From BMS3ABIN04 sp964553325 (lineage in GTDB: Bacteria > Bacteroidota > Ignavibacteria > Ignavibacteriales > Melioribacteraceae), in the NCBI GenBank assembly GCA_964553325.1, contig CAZKKI010000026.1, forward strand, positions 1-49,385: DNA of 49,385 bases, written 5' to 3'. The position numbers and the translations under genes are program-made. This document shows positions 32,842 to 43,106 of the stretch, in pieces; positions within the stretch are counted from its first letter, which is position 1, and the number at the start of each line of letters is the position of its first letter. Below the pieces are notes generated by a model. That model made no database searches and had not been told where the DNA came from. It worked only from the letters and a program-made list of their open reading frames with translations.

Positions 32842-34791
32842 GTGACAAAAGAAAAAGCTCAAAAAAATTACACCGCAAAAAACATAAATGTATTGAAAGG
32901 TCTCGAAGCGGTTCGCAAAAGACCGGCGATGTACATTGGCGATATCGGAGCAAGAGGACTTCATCATTTGGTTAACGAAGTTGTCGATAACAGTATAGAC
33001 GAAGCTCTTGCCGGATACAACGACAGAGTAACAATTACAATAAACAAGGATGGCAGCGTAACGGTTGAAGATAACGGACGAGGTATTCCTGTAGACATTC
33101 ATCCCGAAGAGGGAAAATCTGCGTTAGAAATCGTAATGACGGTGTTGCACGCGGGCGGTAAGTTCGACAAAAGCACATATAAAGTTTCCGGCGGCTTACA
33201 CGGAGTCGGGGTTTCCGTCGTAAACGCATTATCCGAATGGCTAGTTGTTGAGGTTAAAAGAGGCGGAAAGCTTTACAGACAAGAGTATGAAAGGGGAATA
33301 CCGAAAGGTCCTGTAAAAGAAATTAAAAAGGTAAATAAAAACGAGTCCGGAACGAAGGTAACGTTCAAACCCGACGGTGAAATATTCAAGACCACCAAAT
33401 TCAAGTTTGAAACCCTGAACGACAGAATGCGCGAACTGGCTTTCCTTAACAGAAACATCACCATTACGCTGATAGATGAAATCGAAGGTGAAAAAGCGGT
33501 TCACCATTACAAAGGCGGTTTGATTGAATTTGTAAAATATTTGAACGAAACCAGGACACCTATTCATAAACCCATTTATATTGAAGGAGAAAAAGACAAC
33601 ACACCGGTTGAAGTGGCAATTCAATATTGCGATGCTTACTCCGATAACATTCACACTTACGTGAACAACATTAACACGCACGAAGGTGGAACGCATTTGG
33701 TCGGTTTTAAAACCGCACTAACACGAACGCTGAACAATTATGCATACAAGAATAAATTAATAAAGGAAAACAAAAAAATTACACTTACCGGCGACGACTT
33801 CAGGGAAGGTTTAACGGCGGTAATTTCCGTTAAAGTTATAGAACCGCAATTCGAGGGACAAACGAAAACAAAACTGGGTAACAGTGAAGTGAAGTCGGTA
33901 GTCGAATCCATCGTCGGCGAGAAACTGTCGGATTATTTGGAAGAAAATCCCTCTGTTGCGAAAAAAATTATAGAAAAATGTATGCGCGCTGCCGAAGCAC
34001 GCGAAGCGGCAAGGAAAGCAAGGGAACTTGTCAGAAGAAAAAATGCGCTCGACTCAATGCATTTACCGGGTAAACTAGCCGATTGCTCGATAAGCGATCC
34101 GGAACATTGTGAAATTTATATTGTTGAGGGCGATTCGGCAGGCGGTTCGGCTAAACAAGGCAGAGACAGAAGATTTCAAGCTATTCTACCAATTAAAGGT
34201 AAAATACTTAATGTTGAAAAAGCAAAAATTAACAAAATTCTGGAAAACAATGAGATTAAGGCGATTGTTTCGGCAATTGGAGCGGGAATCGGTGCAGATT
34301 TTAACAGTGAAAAAGCCAGATACGGCAAAATTATAATAATGACGGACGCTGACGTTGACGGAAGCCATATTAGAACATTGCTGCTCACGTTTTTCTATCG
34401 ATATATGAAAGACTTAATAACAACAGGCAGGGTTTACATCGCACAACCACCTCTTTATAGAATTAAAAAGGGAAAAGAAGAAATTTATGCATACGACGAT
34501 GCCGAACGAGATGAAGTGTTGAAAAAATTACGCGGTAATGGTAAAGGAAAAGTTGACGATGAAAACCTTCCGAAAGGGGTTAACATTTCGAGATATAAAG
34601 GTCTTGGCGAAATGAACCCCGAACAACTTTGGGCTACAACCATGAATCCGGAAACAAGAACCATATTACAAGTGAACTTGGAAAGTGCCGCTGCGGCAGA
34701 CAAAATATTTGAAACCCTGATGGGCGACCAAGTTGAACCCCGCAGGGAGTTTATAGAAAAACACGCAAGATATGCGAACATAGATATTTAA
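32842..34791 (+). CDS. gyrB: DNA gyrase subunit B
   Basis: 649 residues from a GTG at 32842 with GCAGAGG upstream. The GHKL ATPase domain begins 'LEAVRKRPAMYIGD', with 'VNEVVDNSIDEALAGY', 'VEDNGRGIPVDIHPE' and 'GLHGVGVSVVNALSE'. The TOPRIM domain has 'EGDSAGGSAKQGRDR' and 'MTDADVDGSHIRTLLLTFF', followed by 'PLYRIKKGK' and 'YKGLGEMNPEQLW'. At about 650 residues it is the short type lacking the extra insertion of E. coli GyrB. With GyrA it introduces negative supercoils using ATP. It lies 14 bases after the DUF721 gene and 44 before gyrA. Confidence 0.97.
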   Translation: MTKEKAQKNYTAKNINVLKGLEAVRKRPAMYIGDIGARGLHHLVNEVVDNSIDEALAGYNDRVTITINKDGSVTVEDNGRGIPVDIHPEEGKSALEIVMTVLHAGGKFDKSTYKVSGGLHGVGVSVVNALSEWLVVEVKRGGKLYRQEYERGIPKGPVKEIKKVNKNESGTKVTFKPDGEIFKTTKFKFETLNDRMRELAFLNRNITITLIDEIEGEKAVHHYKGGLIEFVKYLNETRTPIHKPIYIEGEKDNTPVEVAIQYCDAYSDNIHTYVNNINTHEGGTHLVGFKTALTRTLNNYAYKNKLIKENKKITLTGDDFREGLTAVISVKVIEPQFEGQTKTKLGNSEVKSVVESIVGEKLSDYLEENPSVAKKIIEKCMRAAEAREAARKARELVRRKNALDSMHLPGKLADCSISDPEHCEIYIVEGDSAGGSAKQGRDRRFQAILPIKGKILNVEKAKINKILENNEIKAIVSAIGAGIGADFNSEKARYGKIIIMTDADVDGSHIRTLLLTFFYRYMKDLITTGRVYIAQPPLYRIKKGKEEIYAYDDAERDEVLKKLRGNGKGKVDDENLPKGVNISRYKGLGEMNPEQLWATTMNPETRTILQVNLESAAAADKIFETLMGDQVEPRREFIEKHARYANIDI

Positions 34792-34835
34792 ATTTATCCG
34801 ATAACAATTGGTATTAAAAAGAGGTAAAAACCGAT

Positions 34836-37301
34836 ATGAATTCAATGTTTGAAAAAATTGTTCCCGTTGCATTAGAAGAAGAAATGAAATCGTCATATAT
34901 CGACTATGCAATGTCGGTGATTGTTGCTCGTGCATTACCCGATGTGCGGGACGGACTGAAACCCGTGCACAGAAGAGTTTTGTACGGCATGCACGAACTC
35001 GGATTGGCTTATAACAAACCCTATAAAAAATCCGCCAGAATCGTCGGTGAAGTTCTCGGTAAGTATCATCCGCACGGAGACAGCGCGGTGTACGATACAA
35101 TGGTGAGAATGGTCCAAGACTTCTCCCTTCGATATCCGTTAATAGACGGACAAGGAAATTTCGGCTCGGTAGATGGCGACTCCCCGGCTGCTATGCGATA
35201 CACGGAAGCGAGACTTGCCAAAATATCGGAATATATGTTAAGGGATTTGGATAAAAATACTGTCGATTTTGTACCGAATTTCGACGAAACTCTACAAGAA
35301 CCGAAAGTATTGCCCTCATATTTGCCGAACTTGTTGGTTAACGGTTCGAGCGGTATTGCAGTGGGAATGGCAACAAACATACCGCCGCATAATTTGGTCG
35401 AGGTGATAGACGGATTGATTGCTTTGATTAAAAACCCCGAAATGACGGTTGAAGAAATTATGAAATACATAATTGCACCCGATTTTCCGACGGGTGGAAT
35501 TATTTTCGGGTACGAAGGAGTTAAATCCGCCTATCTAACCGGCAGGGGAAGAGTTGTTGTAAGAGCGAAAGCTAATATAGAATCGTTAAAAAACGATAAA
35601 GAGAACATTATTATTAGCGAATTGCCTTATCAAGTTAACAAAGCAAATTTGATTGAGAAAATAGCCGACTTGGTTCGAGCGGGGAAAATATCCGATATAA
35701 CGAACATACGGGATGAATCGGATCGGGACGGAATGCGCATTGTAATCGAAACAAAGCGAGGTTCGCAACCGGAAGTGATTTTGAATCAGCTGTTCAAACA
35801 CACTCAAATGCAAGTAACTTTCGGCGTAATAATGCTGGCTCTTGTTAACGGAACACCGAAAGTTTTAAACCTCAAAGAAATGATGTCGCACTTCCTCGAT
35901 CACCAAATGGACGTGCTCATAAGAAAAACAAAATACGAACTTGAAGCGGCCGAGAAAAGAGCACATATTCTCGAGGGTTATATTATCGCTTTGGACAATA
36001 TAGATGCGGTGATAGAAACGATTAAAAAATCGAGGGACGTGCAAACCGCTAAAAATAACTTAATGAAGAAATTCAAACTTTCGGAAATTCAAGCCAAAGC
36101 AATTCTCGATATGAGATTGCAGAGGTTAACCGGACTCGAACGAAAGAAAATAGAAGAAGAATACAAGGAAACAATAAAATTAATCGAGCATCTTAAAGGA
36201 ATTTTGACAAGCGAGGAGAAAAGAAAGTTAATCATAATAGAAAACCTTGAGGAAATTAAAGAAAAACACGGCGATGAACGAAGAACTCAAATAATTAAGA
36301 ATTACAAAGAATTTTCACTCGAAGATATAATAGCCGAAGAAGATGTTGTGGTAACGATTTCACACAGAGGATTTATTAAAAGGTTTCCGGTAAGCGGTTA
36401 CAGAAGGCAAGCGCGCGGCGGCAGAGGAGTTACCGGTGCGGGAACAAAAGACGAAGATTTCATAGAGCACATGTTTATTGCATCAACTCATCACTACATA
36501 ATGTTTTTTACCGATAAAGGAAAATGTTACTGGAAAAAAGTTTACGAAATTCCCGAAGGCGGAAGAGCGGCGCGCGGAAGATCGATTCAAAACTTGGTGG
36601 AAAAAGAAAAAGACGAAAAAATTACGGCTTTTGTGGCCGTTAAGGAATTTTCGGAAGATAAATACGTCGCAATGGTCACAAAATTCGGAACTATCAAGAA
36701 AACGGCCCTTTCCGCATTTTCCAACGTAAGGCGGGGCGGAATTATTGCCATGAATATTCCGAAAGGCGACGAATTAATAGAAGTAAAACTGACCAACGGT
36801 AACAACGATATTATTATCGGTACGAAAGACGGTATGGCTATCCGATTCCACGAACGAGATGTAAGAGACATGGGAAGAAACGCCACCGGGGTTAGAGGAA
36901 TCAAGTTGAACAAAGACGATTACGTCGTCGGGTTTATCGTTGTTCATTCCGAAGCCACCTTGCTTGTGGTAACCGACAAAGGTTATGGAAAACGTAGTAA
37001 AATCAGCGATTACAGAGTTACAAAACGCGGGGGCAAAGGAATAATTACGGTTAAAACGGGTGAGAAAAATGGAAAACTCATCTCAATGCTTGAGGTAAAT
37101 GATAACGACGAGCTTGTGATTATTACAAACATGGGAATGGTAATTAGACAAAGCGTTAAGAAAATCAGAGTAATGGGAAGAAATACTCAAGGAGTCAAAC
37201 TTATAAATCTGAAAGAAGGCGATACGATCGCGGACGTGGCGAAGATTATAGTTGAAGAAAACGGCGAAAACGGGAAGAACGGAAACGCACAATTAATTTA
37301 A
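34836..37301 (+). CDS. gyrA: DNA gyrase subunit A
   Basis: 821 residues. The active-site tyrosine is Tyr122 in 'AAMRYTEARL', the same number as in E. coli. The quinolone-determining region reads 'GKYHPHGDSAVYDTM' with Ser83 and Asp87, the drug-sensitive residues. The C-terminal pinwheel DNA-wrapping domain starts near residue 505 and includes the GyrA-box 'RRQARGGRGV' (usual QRRGGKG) near 530, which distinguishes it from ParC. The subunit cuts and religates DNA in the gyrase tetramer. It ends in an acidic/Asn-Gly-rich tail. The next gene starts 16 bases downstream. Confidence 0.97.
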   Translation: MNSMFEKIVPVALEEEMKSSYIDYAMSVIVARALPDVRDGLKPVHRRVLYGMHELGLAYNKPYKKSARIVGEVLGKYHPHGDSAVYDTMVRMVQDFSLRYPLIDGQGNFGSVDGDSPAAMRYTEARLAKISEYMLRDLDKNTVDFVPNFDETLQEPKVLPSYLPNLLVNGSSGIAVGMATNIPPHNLVEVIDGLIALIKNPEMTVEEIMKYIIAPDFPTGGIIFGYEGVKSAYLTGRGRVVVRAKANIESLKNDKENIIISELPYQVNKANLIEKIADLVRAGKISDITNIRDESDRDGMRIVIETKRGSQPEVILNQLFKHTQMQVTFGVIMLALVNGTPKVLNLKEMMSHFLDHQMDVLIRKTKYELEAAEKRAHILEGYIIALDNIDAVIETIKKSRDVQTAKNNLMKKFKLSEIQAKAILDMRLQRLTGLERKKIEEEYKETIKLIEHLKGILTSEEKRKLIIIENLEEIKEKHGDERRTQIIKNYKEFSLEDIIAEEDVVVTISHRGFIKRFPVSGYRRQARGGRGVTGAGTKDEDFIEHMFIASTHHYIMFFTDKGKCYWKKVYEIPEGGRAARGRSIQNLVEKEKDEKITAFVAVKEFSEDKYVAMVTKFGTIKKTALSAFSNVRRGGIIAMNIPKGDELIEVKLTNGNNDIIIGTKDGMAIRFHERDVRDMGRNATGVRGIKLNKDDYVVGFIVVHSEATLLVVTDKGYGKRSKISDYRVTKRGGKGIITVKTGEKNGKLISMLEVNDNDELVIITNMGMVIRQSVKKIRVMGRNTQGVKLINLKEGDTIADVAKIIVEENGENGKNGNAQLI

Positions 37302-37317
37302 TATAAAGGAAAGCAAA

Positions 37318-38499
37318 ATGAGTGAGCTAAAAAACGTAGGTTTCGACTCTAAATGTGTTCATGCCGGAATTAAAGAATATGAATTCGGTCCGGTTGTTAC
37401 GCCGATTTATCAAACATCGACTTTTAAATTCAAATCGGTTGATCATGGAGCGGCTCTTTTCAAGGGAGCGGAAGAAGGCTACATTTACACCAGAATGAAA
37501 AACCCCACCATCGAAGCGATGGAACAAGCCATAGCCGAACTGGAAAACGGATACAAAGGTTTGGGATGCGGCAGCGGAATGTCGGCAATTCACACGGTTT
37601 TTCAAACATTGGTGAGTTCGGGCGACCATGTAATTTGTTCCAAAGCGGTTTACGGTCCCACTGCAACCCTTCTGTCAACCGTTTTTAACCGCTTCGGTGT
37701 GGAAACCACATTTGTTAATACATCCGATTTGAATCAAATTAAAAACGCAATAAAGGAAAACACAAAAGTAATTTATGTAGAAACCCCGGGTAACCCCACA
37801 CTTGAAATTACCGATATAGAAGAAACATCGAAAATAGCAAAAGAACACAATCTCGTTTTCGTTGTTGATAATACTTTTATGAGTCCGGCTTTGCAACGCC
37901 CCTTGGATCTTGGCGCCGATGTTGTGGTTCACAGCTTAACGAAATTTTTAAATGGTCACGCCGATGTTGTGGCCGGAGTTATCGTTGTAAAAGACGAGGA
38001 AATGTATTCGAAAATGAGAAAAGTGCTGAACCAAAACGGCGGAGTTATCGATCCGTTTAACGCGTTTTTGGTTCACAGGGGATTAAAAACCCTTTCGCTG
38101 AGGATGGAGCGCCATAGCAGAAACGCCGAAAAAATTGCTAAATTTTTGGAAGAACATCCGGCGGTTGAATGGGTTGTATTTCCGGGGCTCGAAAGCCACC
38201 CACAATACGAAATTGCCAAAAAACAACACAAAGACTGCGGCGGAATGATTTCGTTCGAGCTTAAAGGCGGAATTGAAGCGGGCAAAAAAGTAATGAACTC
38301 GGTTAAATTGTGTCAACTCGCTGTAAGTTTGGGCGGAGTGGAATCTCTGATACAACATCCGGCAAGCATGACGCACGCTTCAATGGGAAAAGAACAAAGG
38401 GAAGCCGCCGGAATTACGGACGGCTTGGTCCGGCTTTCCGTTGGAATTGAAAATGTGGACGATTTAATAGCGGATCTTAAACAAGCGCTGGAAAGCTAA
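37318..38499 (+). CDS. PLP-dependent Cys/Met metabolism (trans-sulfuration) enzyme
   Basis: 393 residues. The fold-type I pattern is 'YIYTRMKNPTIEAMEQ' near 55-70, 'CGSGMSAI' near 84-91, 'YVETPGNPTLEITDIE' near 153-168 and the PLP-binding Lys209 in 'VHSLTKFLNGHADV'. The family contains cystathionine gamma-synthase, gamma- and beta-lyases, methionine gamma-lyase and O-acyl-homoserine sulfhydrylases. The residue matching the reactive Cys116 of Pseudomonas methionine gamma-lyase ('YGCT') is Pro here ('YGPT'), which argues mildly against that activity, but the exact reaction cannot be fixed. It follows gyrA by 16 bases with AAAGGAAAG upstream, so it may be read through from the gyrase transcript. 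Confidence 0.85.
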   Translation: MSELKNVGFDSKCVHAGIKEYEFGPVVTPIYQTSTFKFKSVDHGAALFKGAEEGYIYTRMKNPTIEAMEQAIAELENGYKGLGCGSGMSAIHTVFQTLVSSGDHVICSKAVYGPTATLLSTVFNRFGVETTFVNTSDLNQIKNAIKENTKVIYVETPGNPTLEITDIEETSKIAKEHNLVFVVDNTFMSPALQRPLDLGADVVVHSLTKFLNGHADVVAGVIVVKDEEMYSKMRKVLNQNGGVIDPFNAFLVHRGLKTLSLRMERHSRNAEKIAKFLEEHPAVEWVVFPGLESHPQYEIAKKQHKDCGGMISFELKGGIEAGKKVMNSVKLCQLAVSLGGVESLIQHPASMTHASMGKEQREAAGITDGLVRLSVGIENVDDLIADLKQALES

Positions 38500-38572
38500 T
38501 CGTTTTTATATTGTTTTTTAAACCGCAATTTTCGATATTCCGTACAGCTTTATAATTTTCGGGGATTTTTTT

Positions 38573-41449
38573 ATGCCGTTTCGGAATGGTTTGTTTTTCT
38601 TTTTGTTGCTTTTTTTTGTTACCGCAAATTCTAAAGGACAAATTTACAAAAACGAAAGAGGATATTATTTCGCAGACAGATTTGTCGTTAAGTTTAGAAC
38701 AGAAAAGCCGACTCTGCGGAAAACCGCCTCGAAACAGCAAGAAATAAAAAATCCCGAAAGATTTATCAAGAAAATAAAATCCGTATTTCCGGATAAACCC
38801 GTCTCATCACCCTTGTCTAAAATAAAAGTGATAGAAGTAAACGCGCCGGTAAACATTACAAATCTAATTAACGAGTATAAAATTAAATACGATGTGGAAT
38901 GGGCGGAACCGTATTTTTTATACGAAACGACGTATGTGCCGAATGATCCGAAATACGCGGACAGCACACTTTTACATTTGTATCAAATCGAAGCCGATAA
39001 GGCGTGGGATATCAGCAAAGGAAGTCCGGATATTGTAATCGGGATAATTGATACCGGAATCGATTGGGACCATCCGGATTTAGCGGCGAATATTTGGATG
39101 AACGATGACGAAATACCCGGTAACGGTGTGGATGACGACAATAACGGATATGTGGACGACGTTCGCGGTTGGGATTTCGGAGGAATCGACGGAACGCCGG
39201 ATAATGATCCCGTTGAGGATAAACCCGATCACGGTACGTTGGTTGCAGGAATAGCAAGCGCCGTTACCGATAACTCTATCGGAATTTCTTCTATCGGATT
39301 TAATACCAAACTTATGGCCGTAAAAACATCGCAAGATAATTTGAGGTCGGATGTAGGAACGGCGCTTATCAGCCACGGTTACGAAGGAATAGTTTATGCG
39401 GTTGATAATGGCGCAAAAATAATTAATTGCAGTTGGGGCGGATATAATTATTCAAGTATGGCACAAGAAATTATTAATTATGCCGTAGGAAAAGGGGTTT
39501 TAATTGTTGCGGCCGCCGGAAACGATAACCGTGTAGATCCGTTTTACCCCGCTAGTTATAAAGGTGTTCTGTCGGTTGGCGCAACAAATTATGTCGATCA
39601 AAAAGCAAGTTTTTCCAACTACGGAAAGAAAATAGACGTTGTTGCACCGGGCGTATCGATATATTCGACATGGCAAGACGATACGTACAAAAGCACGAGC
39701 GGAACCTCCATGTCTTCCCCGTTGGTGGCCGGACTTGCGGCTCTAACCGCTCATGTTTATCCCAACTATAATCCGTTACAGATTGGCGAACAAATCCGTA
39801 CAAATACTACGAATATCGATAGCATCAATCCGGGTGTGCAATATCTATTCGGTTCGGGAAGAATAAACGCATATAACACTTTAAGCAACGGGAATTCAAA
39901 ATCGGTGCGAGTTATTGATTTTGTTGTAAACGATTTGGGAGACGGAGACGGACTAGTGGAATCAGGCGAGAAGGTTTCGATAGAACTTTTCGTTACCAAC
40001 TATTTAAAACCGCTTTCCAATTTAACCGTTGAAATAATAAACCAACCTTCTTTCGCCGGAATATTAAACGGAACCTCCTCGCTTGGAGGAATGCAAACAC
40101 TGGAGACAAGGTCGAATGATAATCAAAAACTGGAAATTGTTATAGATTCGAACACTCCGCCCAATACAGATATCGATTTGCTGTTGGGTTTTAGCGACGG
40201 GGAATACGACGGATTTCAATGGATAACAATATCCGCGAATCCCACTTATGCAAATCAAGATATAAATAATTTGGTTCTTACGCTTACAAGTAACGGTTCT
40301 CTTGGTTTTAACGATTTTCCGAACAATACCGAAGGCGAAGGGTTAATTTATATGGACGATAACAACGTTTTGTTTGAAGGTGCGTTGATTTACGGAACTT
40401 CCGAAAACCAAATATTGAACTGTGCGCGAAATTTCGACGCGACACAGAAAGATAACGACTTTGGGATTGTTCAACCTCTTCTTGTAAGCACACCCGGAAC
40501 AGAAGCGGATCAGCAAAGTTTTGCGGTTTTCAGCGAGAATGTATCGAACGGTTTGGGTATAACAACCGAATTCCATTCTTATGCGTTTGCCGGTTCGCCG
40601 GACGAGAACTTTATAATTTTAAGGTATAAATTTTTTAATGGTTCGGGTAACACAATCAGTAATTTTTATGCGGGAATATACTTCGATTTGGATATGGACG
40701 AAAACGATTGGGATGGCGATATAGTAAAATTCGATACAATTAATAATTTCGGATATTTTTACGACGAAGATGCAAATCCGACTGATACGAAAATCGGAGT
40801 GGCGCTGGTGTCTTCGGAGAAATTTAATTTTTATGCAATGGACCAAAACGGAGATAACGGCGGAATCGTTTCTTGGGACGGTTTTTCCGATGCGGAAAAA
40901 TGGACGGCAATTTCGAGCGGATTAAGTGTGACCGAAGCCGGACCAAGCGATATTTCCGCTGTGATTTCGGCGGGACCGTTCACGTTCAATCCGGGCGATA
41001 CGGTTGATGTTGCGTTCTCGGTTTGCGGTGCAAAAACATTAGACGGTTTACGTTCGAACATAATAAGAAGTAGAAACGTTTATATAGGCTTGCCGTCGGA
41101 TATTAAGAGCGACCCGAATAAATTACTCCAAACGTTCGTCTTGCACCAAAATTATCCCAACCCTTTCGGAAGAAGCGGTTCGCCCGGTAATTCCATCACA
41201 ACAATAAAATACACGGCACCGTCGTTGAGCACAAGTTCTCTCGGAGAAAGAACGGCTGCGGATTTTCACATCACCTTAAAAGTGTACGACGTATTGGGCA
41301 GGGAAGTGGCAACGCTGGTGGATGAAAAACAAAGCCCCGGAACTTACAAAGTGCGGTTCAAACCGTTAGATTTACCGAGCGGGATTTATTTTTACACACT
41401 CCGAGCCGGAAAATATCTTCAAACAAAAAAAATGGTATTATTACGCTAA
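38573..41449 (+). CDS. Secreted subtilase (S8 serine peptidase) with C-terminal sorting domain
   Basis: 958 residues. Signal peptide 'MPFRNGLFFFLLLFFVTANSKG', a propeptide (about 25-125, 'DRFVVKFRTEK'), then the S8 catalytic domain with Asp160 ('IIDTGIDWDHPDLA'), His220 ('DHGTLVAGIAS') and Ser379 ('SGTSMSSPLVAGLA'), an oxyanion Asn near 310. Residues about 445-840 are beta-rich accessory domains. The end is the sorting domain 'LHQNYPNPFG...' to 'KKMVLLR', which contains an unusual insertion around 'SLSTSSLGERTAADFH'. The enzyme is predicted to be exported and either released or attached to the surface, degrading extracellular protein. GGGG lies nine bases before the ATG. Confidence 0.9.
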   Translation: MPFRNGLFFFLLLFFVTANSKGQIYKNERGYYFADRFVVKFRTEKPTLRKTASKQQEIKNPERFIKKIKSVFPDKPVSSPLSKIKVIEVNAPVNITNLINEYKIKYDVEWAEPYFLYETTYVPNDPKYADSTLLHLYQIEADKAWDISKGSPDIVIGIIDTGIDWDHPDLAANIWMNDDEIPGNGVDDDNNGYVDDVRGWDFGGIDGTPDNDPVEDKPDHGTLVAGIASAVTDNSIGISSIGFNTKLMAVKTSQDNLRSDVGTALISHGYEGIVYAVDNGAKIINCSWGGYNYSSMAQEIINYAVGKGVLIVAAAGNDNRVDPFYPASYKGVLSVGATNYVDQKASFSNYGKKIDVVAPGVSIYSTWQDDTYKSTSGTSMSSPLVAGLAALTAHVYPNYNPLQIGEQIRTNTTNIDSINPGVQYLFGSGRINAYNTLSNGNSKSVRVIDFVVNDLGDGDGLVESGEKVSIELFVTNYLKPLSNLTVEIINQPSFAGILNGTSSLGGMQTLETRSNDNQKLEIVIDSNTPPNTDIDLLLGFSDGEYDGFQWITISANPTYANQDINNLVLTLTSNGSLGFNDFPNNTEGEGLIYMDDNNVLFEGALIYGTSENQILNCARNFDATQKDNDFGIVQPLLVSTPGTEADQQSFAVFSENVSNGLGITTEFHSYAFAGSPDENFIILRYKFFNGSGNTISNFYAGIYFDLDMDENDWDGDIVKFDTINNFGYFYDEDANPTDTKIGVALVSSEKFNFYAMDQNGDNGGIVSWDGFSDAEKWTAISSGLSVTEAGPSDISAVISAGPFTFNPGDTVDVAFSVCGAKTLDGLRSNIIRSRNVYIGLPSDIKSDPNKLLQTFVLHQNYPNPFGRSGSPGNSITTIKYTAPSLSTSSLGERTAADFHITLKVYDVLGREVATLVDEKQSPGTYKVRFKPLDLPSGIYFYTLRAGKYLQTKKMVLLR
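41235..41253. repeat. Imperfect palindrome inserted in the subtilase sorting-domain coding region
   Basis: Stem of eight pairs with one mismatch around a GGA loop, encoding the 'SSLGERTA' part of an insertion that interrupts the normal sorting-domain alignment. It looks like a decayed copy of a palindromic repeat that entered the gene in frame; this is inference. Confidence 0.4.
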
Positions 41450-41602
41450 CAAACCCCAAATGCTTTAAGTTTTAAACATGTTGTTTCGCGGTAAAGGAAG
41501 CACCCCACAACAACACACACATTTTAATATGTAATCTTTAAAAGTTTATATTTTATTACAAATAAACCGCGTTCTCTTAAGGTGTTAAATTAGAATAAGT
41601 TA

Positions 41603-41626
41603 GGGCACGCGCCCCGTTGTTTTTTT
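41603..41626 (+). terminator. Possible terminator after the subtilase gene
   Basis: A short GC stem, GGGC-ACGC-GCCC, at 41603-41614 followed by CGTTG and seven T. It lies 154 bases after the subtilase stop and 74 before mnmE. The four-pair stem is weak, so this is a tentative call. Confidence 0.4.
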
Positions 41627-41699
41627 ACAAAAAAAAGAGTAATTTTGTAGTTCTTTTTTTAGAAATTTTGTAAAGCGGAAAAACCGCAAAAATTATTAT

Positions 41700-43058
41700 A
41701 TGATTTTAACCGACGAAGACACCATTACGGCAATTGCAACTCCGCAAGGAGTGGGAGCAATCTCCGTGATTAGGGTTAGCGGTCCGAAAAGCTTTCAAGT
41801 CATCGACAAAGTATTCAAAGGCAAGAAGAAAATTTCCGAATCCAAAAGTCATACAATCCACTATGGAAAAATTTATGCGGAAAACGAGGAAGTGATAGAC
41901 GATGTTTTGGTTTCGGTTTTTAGGCAACCGCACTCTTATACAGGAGAAGATTCGGTTGAAATCAGCACGCACGGAAGTCCGCTGATTGCACGAAAAATAA
42001 TTGAGATTCTGCTCAACAATAACGTAAGATTGGCTGAACCGGGCGAGTTTACGAAACGCGCTTTTCTAAACAATAAAATGGATTTGGCACAAGCCGAAGC
42101 AGTTGCCGACATAATTAACTCTCGCACGGAAGCTTCGTTGCGGGGAGCCAGAAACCAGTTAGACGGCCTGCTTTCTCAAAAAATAAATTTTTTACGCAAT
42201 GAACTTATAAATATATCGTCGCTTGTGGAACTTGAACTCGATTTTGCCGAGGAAGACATAGAATTCGTTTCGTTTGATGAAATAAAAAACAAAATTAATC
42301 ATGTAATTTCTGAAATTGACAAACTGCTGGAAAGTTATTCTTTCGGCAAAGTAATTAGAGACGGAGTGAATGTTGCGATTGTCGGAAAACCGAACGTTGG
42401 AAAATCTTCTTTGATGAATTATATTTTGAAAGAATCGAGAGCGATTGTAAGCCACATTCCCGGAACAACTAGGGATGTAATTCGCGAAGAAGCGTCGATA
42501 GATGGGATTTTGTTTAGATTTTTTGATACGGCCGGAATCAGATCGACATCCGACGAAATTGAAAAAGAAGGCGTTAACAGAAGTCGGGAAGCCGTAAAAA
42601 ACGCCGATGTTGTAATTTTCGTAAACGACGTTAACTCGGGATTTGCAGTTGACGTTTATAATGAAATTTTGGAATTACAAAGTGATAAGAAAATTATAAA
42701 GGTTGTAAATAAAATCGATTTGAAGAAACCGGAAAATATTCGTGTGGATGTATATATTTCCGCTAAAACGGGAAAGGGAATCGACGAATTATTGAAATTA
42801 CTTAAAGAAAAAACATTCGGCTCGCAAACGTACACGGAAAAATCGGCAGTGGTTTCAAATCTAAGACATTTTAATGCATTAAAAAAAGCAAAAGAAAGCC
42901 TGTTGATGGCGCTCGGTTCCGTTAATAAAAAGATGAGCGGGGAATTTATTGCGGTCGATTTGAGAAACGCCGAAAACCAACTTGGCGAAATTATCGGGAA
43001 AGTAACAACGGACGATATTCTGAATAATATATTTTCAAATTTTTGCATTGGAAAATAA
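41700..43058 (+). CDS. mnmE: tRNA uridine-5-carboxymethylaminomethyl modification GTPase MnmE
   Basis: 452 residues, normal length. The N-terminal folate-binding domain begins 'DTITAIATPQGVGAISVIRVSG'; the central GTPase (about 218-375) has 'GKPNVGKSSLMNYI' (P-loop), 'GTTRDVI', 'DTAGIRSTSDEIEKEGV' and 'NKIDL'. The C-terminus ends in the conserved 'CIGK', whose Cys is catalytic. With MnmG it adds an aminomethyl-type group to U34 of certain tRNAs, aiding decoding. No clear Shine-Dalgarno precedes the ATG. The stop lies one base from a parS site, after which mnmG follows. Confidence 0.95.
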   Translation: MILTDEDTITAIATPQGVGAISVIRVSGPKSFQVIDKVFKGKKKISESKSHTIHYGKIYAENEEVIDDVLVSVFRQPHSYTGEDSVEISTHGSPLIARKIIEILLNNNVRLAEPGEFTKRAFLNNKMDLAQAEAVADIINSRTEASLRGARNQLDGLLSQKINFLRNELINISSLVELELDFAEEDIEFVSFDEIKNKINHVISEIDKLLESYSFGKVIRDGVNVAIVGKPNVGKSSLMNYILKESRAIVSHIPGTTRDVIREEASIDGILFRFFDTAGIRSTSDEIEKEGVNRSREAVKNADVVIFVNDVNSGFAVDVYNEILELQSDKKIIKVVNKIDLKKPENIRVDVYISAKTGKGIDELLKLLKEKTFGSQTYTEKSAVVSNLRHFNALKKAKESLLMALGSVNKKMSGEFIAVDLRNAENQLGEIIGKVTTDDILNNIFSNFCIGK

Positions 43059-43059
43059 A

Positions 43060-43075
43060 TGTTTCACGTGAAACC
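43060..43075. promoter_or_regulatory. parS site 1
   Basis: TGTTTCACGTGAAACC differs from the canonical 16-base parS of B. subtilis (TGTTTCACGTGAAACA) at the last base only. It lies immediately downstream of mnmE. ParB binding and chromosome segregation are inferred from established parS function. Confidence 0.8.
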
Positions 43076-43106
43076 TAAAGAAACTTTTTTGGTTTGAAAC
43101 CGTAAA

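Noticed and set aside
35066..35110. Quinolone-resistance change in gyrA
   Set aside because: Ser83 and Asp87 are the wild-type residues.
41450..41699. Additional gene or mobile element between the subtilase and mnmE
   Set aside because: No coding frame, inverted repeats or transposase remnant was found; only the tentative weak terminator at 41603-41626.
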